Positions 6,545-14,065 of a stretch of 24,237 nt of DNA are shown piece by piece. How positions within the stretch are numbered: the stretch's first letter is position 1; each line of letters opens with the position of its first letter. The DNA lies in the NCBI GenBank assembly GCA_017553965.1, contig JAFZJK010000032.1, forward strand, positions 1 through 24,237, written 5' to 3'. The position numbers were made by a program, and so were the translations under genes. The stretch is from Lachnospiraceae bacterium (GTDB lineage Bacteria > Bacillota_A > Clostridia > Lachnospirales > Lachnospiraceae). Below the pieces are notes generated by a model. That model did no database searches and had not been told where the DNA came from. It saw only the letters and a program-made list of their open reading frames with translations.

Positions 6545-8170
6545 ATGACAAGGGAACAGAGAAGAAAAGAAGTTAAGAAAAACAGGATTTCTCTTGTGTT
6601 TATAATCATAGAGCTTATAGCAGTAGCAATTCTTATACCGTTGGCAATCTCAAAACTCGGAAATAAAGGAAATGAAGACACACCGGAGATACGGAACGAA
6701 CAAAATGAGGAAACCTTGGTAAATGCAGGTACCAACGTATCCGAAGGCAGCACGGTGATAAATTCCAATGCGGGGGAAGAAGACAGCAGTACTTCCATAT
6801 CAAAGGAGCCGGTAAATAACGGGGGAGCTGACGGAAACGGCGGAACATCCACGCCTTCAGGTTCGAGAAACAGCGCGGCAGATGATCCCGATACAGGGAA
6901 CGACACATCTTCCGATATCACTCCCACCACAACTCCCACTCCCATAGAAAAGGATAAACCTAAAGCCGGCACTATAGAGGCGGTTATAGCTGAGGCAGAC
7001 ATTCAGGCTGCCATGTATGATTACGATGCCGCAATAGAGATGGTGCAGGCTCATGCCGATTATGAAACAAGTGAGGCTGCCAAGGCAGCAGTGGAAGGCT
7101 ATGAGGCTGAAAAGGCAAAGCTTGTCAAGTGGCCTGACAATACAAAGATCAGCCATATTTTCGTACATTCATTGATAGTTGATACTTCACGTGCTTTCGG
7201 TCCTAAGTCATCACAGCCCACGGGCTACAATAAATACATGACAACCGTAAGCGAGTTTAATAAGATGATCGAATCCATGTATGAAAGAGGCTATGTGCTT
7301 GTAAGCATACATGATATCGCGAAGCGTGTGGTGGATGAAAACGGCAACGAGACACTGGTTGCACAGCCCATCATGCTTCCCGAAGGAAAGGAACCCTTTG
7401 TTCTTTCTCAGGATGACGTTAACTATTATGAGTATATGGATGGGGACGGATTTGCCGACAGGATCGTAATAGGTGAAGACGGAATCCCCACCTGCCAGTA
7501 CACAGATGTTGACGGAAACATATATTTCGGAGAATATGACGTACTTCCGATCATAGACAGGTTCATCAAGGAACATCCCGATTTCTCATACCATGGAGCA
7601 AAGGGGATACTTGCACTTACCGGTTACGAGGGCGCACTTGGATACGATACCGGTCTTTCTATGAAGATATATGAAGGTCTTTCCGAAGAAGAAAAGATGA
7701 AGAAGATCGAGGCTGAGCGAGTAAAGGCCAAGGCTGTGGCAGATGCCATAAAGGCTGACGGCTGGGAGTTTGCAAGCCACAGTTATACACACTCCAACAT
7801 GACAAATGCTACGCTTGAAAAGATGCAGTATGACTCAAAGCGCTGGCATGAAGAAGTGGAAATAATAACCGGACCTACAGACATTTATATCTACCCTTAC
7901 GGTGCCGACATATGCGACTGGCATGCTTATAAGGGCGATAAATTCGAGCTTTTGAAGAGCTACGGTTTCTGGTATTTCTGTAACGTCGATGCTTCGAGGT
8001 ACTGGATACAGTTAAGAAGCGATTATTTCAGAATGGGCCGTATCAACACCGACGGTGAGCGTATGCACATCACCATGAAGAACAGGAGCGACCCTTCGAT
8101 CACTGACCGACTGGGATATTTCTTCGTTACCGAAGATGTATATGACTACAGCAGACCCGCTTGGGACTGA
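6545..8170 (+). CDS. Membrane-anchored polysaccharide deacetylase (NodB-like)
   Basis: 541-residue cell-surface protein. After a short basic N-terminus (MTREQRRKEVKKNR) comes one membrane span (about 15-36) without a clear signal peptidase site, then a Ser/Thr/Asn/Gly/Pro-rich spacer (about 38-140) like those that cross the cell wall. A short helical segment (145-195) leads to the catalytic domain. The NodB-type metal and catalytic residues appear as SQDD (Asp290, Asp291) and as HSYTH (His412, His416), so de-N-acetylation of peptidoglycan or another polysaccharide is likely. The gap of about 120 residues between these two motifs is much wider than in classical NodB domains; an inserted segment with DGDG and DVDGN runs lies between them. 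GGAGG lies 7 bases before the ATG. The substrate cannot be told from the sequence. Confidence 0.82.
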   Translation: MTREQRRKEVKKNRISLVFIIIELIAVAILIPLAISKLGNKGNEDTPEIRNEQNEETLVNAGTNVSEGSTVINSNAGEEDSSTSISKEPVNNGGADGNGGTSTPSGSRNSAADDPDTGNDTSSDITPTTTPTPIEKDKPKAGTIEAVIAEADIQAAMYDYDAAIEMVQAHADYETSEAAKAAVEGYEAEKAKLVKWPDNTKISHIFVHSLIVDTSRAFGPKSSQPTGYNKYMTTVSEFNKMIESMYERGYVLVSIHDIAKRVVDENGNETLVAQPIMLPEGKEPFVLSQDDVNYYEYMDGDGFADRIVIGEDGIPTCQYTDVDGNIYFGEYDVLPIIDRFIKEHPDFSYHGAKGILALTGYEGALGYDTGLSMKIYEGLSEEEKMKKIEAERVKAKAVADAIKADGWEFASHSYTHSNMTNATLEKMQYDSKRWHEEVEIITGPTDIYIYPYGADICDWHAYKGDKFELLKSYGFWYFCNVDASRYWIQLRSDYFRMGRINTDGERMHITMKNRSDPSITDRLGYFFVTEDVYDYSRPAWD

Positions 8171-8186
8171 GATACTAAAATAATTA

Positions 8187-8244
8187 ATTGATCAAAGATG
8201 CCGGTTATAGGCATGCTTCTGCGATTGACAGAACTGTGATCAAT
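8187..8244 (+). promoter_or_regulatory. Structured leader or paired TGATCA palindromes upstream of dnaE
   Basis: ATTGATCA (8187-8194) and TGATCAAT (8237-8244) are perfect 8-base inverted arms. Inside them are two 5-bp hairpins, each with a 7-base loop: ATGCC/GGCAT (8198-8214) and TTCTG/CAGAA (8217-8233). As RNA this would form a compact three-way junction. As DNA, each arm contains the palindrome TGATCA. A perfect TTGACA -35 hexamer lies at 8225-8230, but its possible -10 (GATTAC, 8247-8252) is poor. There is no T tract, so this is not a simple terminator. Confidence 0.35.
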
Positions 8245-8281
8245 AAGATTACCCGAAAAAGAACGGATAGGAGGAGAAAGT

Positions 8282-11200
8282 ATGGGATTTACACATTTAC
8301 ATGTTCATACCGAATACAGCCTCCTTGACGGTTCAAGTAAGATTAAGGAGATCCTTAAAAGAGCAAAGGAGCTCGGACAGGATTCTCTTGCGATCACCGA
8401 CCATGGTGTTATGTACGGTGCGATCGACTTTTACAAGGCAGCACTCGATATCGGCGTAAAGCCCATTATCGGCTGCGAGGTATATGTTGCGCCGGGTTCG
8501 CGTTTCGAAAAAGAAAACTCGGTATCGGATGAAAGGTACAGGCATCTTGTGCTGCTGGCCGAAAACAATACCGGTTATTCCAACCTTATGAAGATAGTAT
8601 CCAAAGGGTTTATAGAAGGCTTTTATTATAAACCCCGTGTGGATATGGAAGTACTCAGAACTTATCACGAGGGCATCATAGCTCTTTCGGCGTGTCTGGC
8701 CGGAGAGATCCCCGGATATCTTATAAAAGGGGATTATGACGGAGCTAAAAAGGCAGCTCTTACATTTAGAGAACTTTTCGGAGAAAACAATTTCTTCTTA
8801 GAGCTTCAGGATCACGGCATACCTGAGCAGAAAACAGTAAATGCAGGGCTTCTGCGGCTTTCGGAAGAAACAGGTATAAAGCTAGTATGTACCAATGACG
8901 TGCATTATACCTTTGCGGAGGATGCCGAGGCGCATGATATACTGCTGTGTATACAGACGCAGAAAAAAGTGCAGGATGTCGACAGAATGCGCTATGAAGG
9001 CGGACAGTATTATCTGAAATCCGAGGAAGAGATGAGAAGTCTTTTCCCGTATGCGTTGGAAGCGGTAGAAAACACTGCGGATATCGCAGCAAGATGCAAC
9101 GTTACCATAGAGTTTAACCATTATAAGCTGCCGAAATTCGATGTGCCCGAAGGCTTTACAGCTAAGACCTATCTTGACATGCTATGCCGTGAAGGCCTTA
9201 AAAAAAGATATGCGGATGTCTCTGAGGAAAATTACGAAGAGCTTCAGAAAAGACTTGATTATGAGCTTGCTACCATAGAGGATATGGGATTTGTGGACTA
9301 TTTCCTGATAGTCTGGGATTTTATCAAATACGGAAAGGACCATGGTATAGCCGTTGGCCCCGGACGTGGAAGTGCAGCGGGTTCGATAGTTGCATATTCA
9401 CTGGGTATAACGGATATAGACCCTATAAAGTACAGCCTGCTGTTTGAGAGATTCCTTAATCCCGAACGTGTTACCATGCCCGATATAGACGTGGATTTCT
9501 GCTATGAAAGACGGCAGGAGGTTATAGATTACGTAGTACGTAAATACGGCAAGGACAGAGTGGTACAGATAGTTACTTTCGGTACCCTTCAGGCAAGAGG
9601 AGTTTTAAGGGATGTCGGAAGAGCTCTTGATATGTCCTATGCAAAGGTTGACCAGATAGCAAAGATGGTACCGGCAGAGCTTGGCATGACGCTTGATAAA
9701 GCACTCGAGACCAGCCCTGATTTTAAGTCGGCTTACGGCTCCGATCCTGAGATACAAAAGCTTATAGATATGAGCCGCAGACTTGAGGGTCTGCCCAGAC
9801 ACTGTTCCATGCATGCGGCAGGCGTGGTTATAGCAAATGCACCCGCAGATGATTATGTACCGTTATCACGTTCGGCGGATGACAGTATAACCACACAGTA
9901 TACCATGACCACTTTGGAGGAGCTCGGCCTACTCAAGATGGACTTCTTAGGGCTTAGAACCCTTACCGTTATACAGGATGCGGTTAAGTCTGTAAACGCA
10001 AGTTTACTGGCAGAGTACAGAGCTTCACATATGGGAAGCGACGAGGGCTTTACCTCTCTCGATATCAATAAGATAGATTACGACGACAAAAAGGTATTTG
10101 AGCTTATAGCTTCCGGTAAGACAGAGGGTGTATTCCAGCTAGAAAGTACCGGTATGAAGAACTTCATGAAGGAGCTTAAGCCTTCATCCATGGAGGATAT
10201 TATAGCGGGCATTTCGCTTTACCGTCCCGGTCCCATGGACTTTATACCGAAATACATAAAGGGTAAGCAGGAACCGGAGACCATTGTATACGACTGCGAG
10301 CAGCTAAGACCAATCCTGGAGCCTACATACGGCTGTATAGTATACCAGGAACAGGTTATGCAGATAGTCAGAAGTCTTGCCGGTTACAGCTTCGGCAGAA
10401 GCGACCTTGTAAGACGAGCCATGGCCAAGAAAAAGCAGAGTGTCATGGAAAAGGAACGTGAGAACTTTGTACACGGAAACGAAAAAGAAAATGTACCCGG
10501 ATGTGCAAAGCTCGGTATTTCGGAAAAGACCGCAAACAAGATATATGATGACATGACGGATTTTGCAAAATATGCATTTAACAAGTCCCACGCTGCAGCT
10601 TATGCGGTGGTGGCATATCAGACGGCATATTTAAAGTGTTATTATCCGGTACATTTCATGGCAGCGCTGATCTCAAGCGTAATTGATAACTCCGGTAAGA
10701 CCGCAGGGTATATCAATATATGCAGAAAGATGGGCATACAGGTAATACCTCCCGATGTAAATGAAGGGAATGTAAGCTTTGCGGTATCCGGAAACTCCAT
10801 AATGTATTCACTTTCCGCCATAAAGGGAGTGGGCAGGCCCGTAGTGGAAGCTATAGCTTCCGAGAGACAGAAAAACGGACCGTATAAGGATTTCAGAGAC
10901 TTTATTAAAAGACTTTCTTCAAAGGAAACAAATAAGAGAGTCGTGGAAAGCCTGATAAAGGCGGGAGCATTCAATTCACTGCCCGGAAACAGAAAGCAGC
11001 TGATGATAGCCGCACCGTCCATAATAGAAAAAGTAAACGCCGAAAAGAAAAGCTCCATGGATGGACAGCTTACACTCTTTGAAGTATTCGGAAAAGAAAA
11101 GATCGGAGAAGTTAAGACCGAACTTCCGAATGTGGAGGATTACTCGCGTGACGAGATCCTTGCTTTTGAAAAAGAGGTGCTGGGACTGTATGTTTCGGGA

Positions 11201-11833
11201 CATCCTTTGGAAAACTATTCGGCAATACTGGAAAAAAACACAACAGTTACAACACTTGATTTCGTAACGGATGAAGAAGAAGGGGATCTGAACGTAAAGG
11301 ATGATGACGTATGCGTCATCGGCGGTATCGTGGCTGCACGTCAGCTTAAGACCACACGTTCAAACTCCATGATGGCATTCCTTACGATAGAGGATATATA
11401 CGGTACGGTGGAAGTGCTTGTATTTCCTAAGGATTATGAGAGATACAGAGCCCTGTGCGAACCCGATTCAAGAGTGCTTTTACGAGGCAGGGTAACCATA
11501 GAAGAGGAAAGAGGAGCAAAACTCATCTGCCAGAATATGGTATCACTTGACGAAATACCGTCAGAACTGTGGATCAAGTTTGAAGATAAGGACAGTCTGC
11601 TTGCGGCAGAGGAAGACATAAAGAGCATTGTATCAAAGTATGACGGAAAAGACAGTGTGGCAGTCTACTGTGCAAAAGAAAAGCTGATCAAGAAATATCC
11701 GCCGTCCCTGTCCACTTCAGCCTGCACTGAGCTTATAAAGGAACTGAAAGACAAATACGGCGAAGCTTCCGTGGCTCCGGTTCCCGTAAAATACGACTGG
11801 GGCAAGGAGATGCGCAGAGACCGCAGAAACTGA
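8282..11833 (+). CDS. dnaE: DNA polymerase III subunit alpha (DnaE type)
   Basis: Replicative DNA polymerase of 1183 residues, normal for DnaE. Domains in order: PHP domain at the N-terminus with HLHVHTEYSLLDG (5-17) and ITDHG; palm with PGRGSAAGS (about 359-367) and the catalytic aspartates in PDIDVDF (Asp401 and Asp403); fingers and the tau-binding region; a helix-hairpin-helix stretch around IKGVGRPVVEAI; and an OB-fold domain starting near residue 1008 (VCVIGGIVAARQ). The C-terminus is basic (KEMRRDRRN). It is DnaE, not PolC, because it lacks the inserted DEDD exonuclease and N-terminal OB layout of PolC. Clostridia generally also have PolC as the main leading-strand enzyme. GGAGGAG precedes the ATG. 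Confidence 0.97.
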   Translation: MGFTHLHVHTEYSLLDGSSKIKEILKRAKELGQDSLAITDHGVMYGAIDFYKAALDIGVKPIIGCEVYVAPGSRFEKENSVSDERYRHLVLLAENNTGYSNLMKIVSKGFIEGFYYKPRVDMEVLRTYHEGIIALSACLAGEIPGYLIKGDYDGAKKAALTFRELFGENNFFLELQDHGIPEQKTVNAGLLRLSEETGIKLVCTNDVHYTFAEDAEAHDILLCIQTQKKVQDVDRMRYEGGQYYLKSEEEMRSLFPYALEAVENTADIAARCNVTIEFNHYKLPKFDVPEGFTAKTYLDMLCREGLKKRYADVSEENYEELQKRLDYELATIEDMGFVDYFLIVWDFIKYGKDHGIAVGPGRGSAAGSIVAYSLGITDIDPIKYSLLFERFLNPERVTMPDIDVDFCYERRQEVIDYVVRKYGKDRVVQIVTFGTLQARGVLRDVGRALDMSYAKVDQIAKMVPAELGMTLDKALETSPDFKSAYGSDPEIQKLIDMSRRLEGLPRHCSMHAAGVVIANAPADDYVPLSRSADDSITTQYTMTTLEELGLLKMDFLGLRTLTVIQDAVKSVNASLLAEYRASHMGSDEGFTSLDINKIDYDDKKVFELIASGKTEGVFQLESTGMKNFMKELKPSSMEDIIAGISLYRPGPMDFIPKYIKGKQEPETIVYDCEQLRPILEPTYGCIVYQEQVMQIVRSLAGYSFGRSDLVRRAMAKKKQSVMEKERENFVHGNEKENVPGCAKLGISEKTANKIYDDMTDFAKYAFNKSHAAAYAVVAYQTAYLKCYYPVHFMAALISSVIDNSGKTAGYINICRKMGIQVIPPDVNEGNVSFAVSGNSIMYSLSAIKGVGRPVVEAIASERQKNGPYKDFRDFIKRLSSKETNKRVVESLIKAGAFNSLPGNRKQLMIAAPSIIEKVNAEKKSSMDGQLTLFEVFGKEKIGEVKTELPNVEDYSRDEILAFEKEVLGLYVSGHPLENYSAILEKNTTVTTLDFVTDEEEGDLNVKDDDVCVIGGIVAARQLKTTRSNSMMAFLTIEDIYGTVEVLVFPKDYERYRALCEPDSRVLLRGRVTIEEERGAKLICQNMVSLDEIPSELWIKFEDKDSLLAAEEDIKSIVSKYDGKDSVAVYCAKEKLIKKYPPSLSTSACTELIKELKDKYGEASVAPVPVKYDWGKEMRRDRRN

Positions 11834-11843
11834 TAAAACGACA

Positions 11844-11870
11844 TTGTATTAAGAAAGACAGTAGTATATA
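11844..11870 (+). promoter_or_regulatory. Possible promoter before the double phosphofructokinase gene
   Basis: TTGTAT (11844-11849) and TATATA (11865-11870) could be -35 and -10 boxes. The spacing is 15 bases, shorter than ideal. A small hairpin (CTGTA / TACAG, 11882-11896) follows in the leader. Weak evidence. Confidence 0.3.
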
Positions 11871-11912
11871 CGACAACAAAGCTGTAAAAAATACAGAGAA
11901 GAGAGGTTTCAT

Positions 11913-13997
11913 ATGGCTGCTAAAACAGAAGGTAAAACCAAAACTACCAGATCAAAGGCAAAGGTACAGACAGTTGATAAGCCCGTAAAGACAGGCTCCA
12001 ATATTAAGACCATCGGCGTACTTACCAGTGGCGGCGATGCACCCGGCATGAACGCTGCAGTGCGTGCGGTAGTACGTACCGCCATAGCCAACGGTATAGC
12101 CGTAAAGGGTATCAAACGTGGTTTCTCGGGCCTTATGGATGAGGATATCATCGATCTTAGTTCCAGAAGCGTAGCCGATACCATACAGAAGGGCGGAACA
12201 TTCCTACTTACCGCAAGATGTCCCGAGATGATCACTACCGAAGGTCAGGACATAGCTGCAGCCAACTGTAAAAAGCACGGGATCGATGCACTTGTCGTAA
12301 TAGGCGGTGACGGCTCGTTTAAGGGCTGTCTGGCTTTAAAGGACAGAGGCATCAATGTTATAGGCATACCCGGTACCATTGACCTTGATATAGCGTGTAC
12401 CGAATACACCATAGGTTTTGATACCGCTGTAAACACCGCTATGCATGCCATTGATAAGATAAGGGATACATCCACCTCACAGGAGAGATGTTCCATCATA
12501 GAGGTTATGGGACGTCATGCAGGTTATATCGCACTCTGGTGCGGACTTGCAAACGGTGCTGAGGCTGTGCTTACCACCGAGCTTTATAACTATGAGGAAC
12601 AGAAGCTCATAAACGATATAGAGAAAAAACGTAAGAGCGGCAGAAAGCATTACATTATCATAAACGCAGAGGGTATAGGCGATTCCGAAGGCATGGCAAG
12701 ACGTATTGAATATGCGACAGGCATGCCCACATCGGCTACCATACTCGGATATCTGCAAAGAGGCGGAAGCCCTACCTGTAAGGACAGAGTTTACGCATCC
12801 GCATTCGGTGCAAAGGCAGTTGATATCTTACTTAAGGGCGGACAGAACAGGGTAGTTGCATTTAAAAACGGAGCATTCGTGGACTTTGATATGGATGAAG
12901 CTCTTTCCATGAAAAAGACTCTCGATCCTTTCCTTGTAGACATGCTGGGAAAGCTTACCCGTAAGGGCGACAGCCGTGTAATGAAGAACGAAGGCCTGCT
13001 TGCAGTTGAAAGTGAAGAAGAGACCACTAAGAAGAAAGCTACCATCGGAGTCCTTACAAGCGGTATGGATGCTCCCGGTATGAACGCAGCCATCCGTGCG
13101 GTTGTGCGTTCGGCTATCGGCTACAATATGAAGGTAATAGGCTTTAAGCGCGGCTACTCCGGTCTTATCGAAAAAGACTATATAGAGATGTCGAACAAGA
13201 CCATGTCAGAGACGGTTCAGCGCGGCGGTACCCAGCTTTTGGCTTCCGACTGCCCTGAATTCATGACTGAGGAAGGCCAGAAAAAGGCTATTGAGACATT
13301 AAAGGAATTAAAGATAGATACACTTGTTATAATCGGTGGAAACGGTACCATGAGGGGCGGTCTGGATCTGATCTCTAAGGGTATAAATGTGGTGGGAATA
13401 CCTGCTACCATAGATCTGGATGTTGCCTGCACAGAGTACACGATCGGCTTTGATACAGCGGTCAATACTGCCATGGATGCTATTGACAAGATCCGTGATA
13501 CATCTGCTTCCCACGAGCGTTGCAGCGTTATCGAAGTAGCGGGAAAGAGAAGCGGTCACAATGCTCTTTGGTGCGGTATAGCTACCGGTGCTGAGGAGAT
13601 CATCACCAACGAATATCACGATCAGAACCAGCAGAGAATGATCTCAGAGATCATTAATAAGAAGAAGCTGGGTAAGCGCTTACACCTGATCGTTAATTCC
13701 GAAAGTGTCGGAAAGTCAGCAGGACTTGCAAAGAACATAGAGTTTGCTACAGGCCTTGAGACCAGAGCTACCGTACTCGGCATACTTCAGTGCGGCGGTG
13801 CACCTTCATGTCAGGACCGTGTATTTGCTTCAGCTATGGGCGGTAAGGCAGTGGAGATCATCAATGCCGGCAAGAAGAACAGGATAGTTGCTTTCCAGAA
13901 CGGAGAATTTGTTGACTTCGATCTTGAAAAGGCATTACATCAGCAGAAGTTCCCGGATGCTTATCTTGCCGAGATGTCAAAGAAACTTTCAAGATAA
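11913..13997 (+). CDS. Tandem-domain (double-length) 6-phosphofructokinase
   Basis: 694-residue glycolytic enzyme made of two complete PfkA domains in one frame; ordinary bacterial PfkA is about 320 residues. A Lys-rich tail (1-32) leads into domain 1 (33-350), then a linker and domain 2 (375-694). E. coli numbering is given in brackets. Domain 1 keeps TSGGDAPGMN, Arg102 (R72), GGDGS (131-135), the catalytic Asp157 (D127), MGRH (199-202; M169, R171), Arg192 (R162), Glu253 (E222) and Arg283 (R252), but has Ser274 for R243 and Tyr280 for H249. Domain 2 has TSGMDAPG, Asp446 for R72, GGNGT (475-479), AGKR (543-546) for MGR, Ile624 for H249 and Cys627 for R252, yet keeps Asp501 (D127), Arg536 (R162) and Arg618 (R243). 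Gly134 and Gly154 point to ATP, not PPi, as phosphoryl donor. Domain 1 is probably catalytic; domain 2 probably supplies interface arginines and may be regulatory. GAGAGG precedes the ATG. Confidence 0.9.
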   Translation: MAAKTEGKTKTTRSKAKVQTVDKPVKTGSNIKTIGVLTSGGDAPGMNAAVRAVVRTAIANGIAVKGIKRGFSGLMDEDIIDLSSRSVADTIQKGGTFLLTARCPEMITTEGQDIAAANCKKHGIDALVVIGGDGSFKGCLALKDRGINVIGIPGTIDLDIACTEYTIGFDTAVNTAMHAIDKIRDTSTSQERCSIIEVMGRHAGYIALWCGLANGAEAVLTTELYNYEEQKLINDIEKKRKSGRKHYIIINAEGIGDSEGMARRIEYATGMPTSATILGYLQRGGSPTCKDRVYASAFGAKAVDILLKGGQNRVVAFKNGAFVDFDMDEALSMKKTLDPFLVDMLGKLTRKGDSRVMKNEGLLAVESEEETTKKKATIGVLTSGMDAPGMNAAIRAVVRSAIGYNMKVIGFKRGYSGLIEKDYIEMSNKTMSETVQRGGTQLLASDCPEFMTEEGQKKAIETLKELKIDTLVIIGGNGTMRGGLDLISKGINVVGIPATIDLDVACTEYTIGFDTAVNTAMDAIDKIRDTSASHERCSVIEVAGKRSGHNALWCGIATGAEEIITNEYHDQNQQRMISEIINKKKLGKRLHLIVNSESVGKSAGLAKNIEFATGLETRATVLGILQCGGAPSCQDRVFASAMGGKAVEIINAGKKNRIVAFQNGEFVDFDLEKALHQQKFPDAYLAEMSKKLSR

Positions 13998-14065
13998 TAA
14001 CGGAAATCCTCTTTATATAGATGATGTCCGGAATAATAAAGAAAAACACATGAGGAGATTTACCA

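Noticed and set aside
8187..8244. Purine riboswitch, because of a three-way junction with two 7-base loops
   Set aside because: The conserved junction bases and loop-loop pairing of the purine aptamer are absent, and the linker between hairpins is only two bases.
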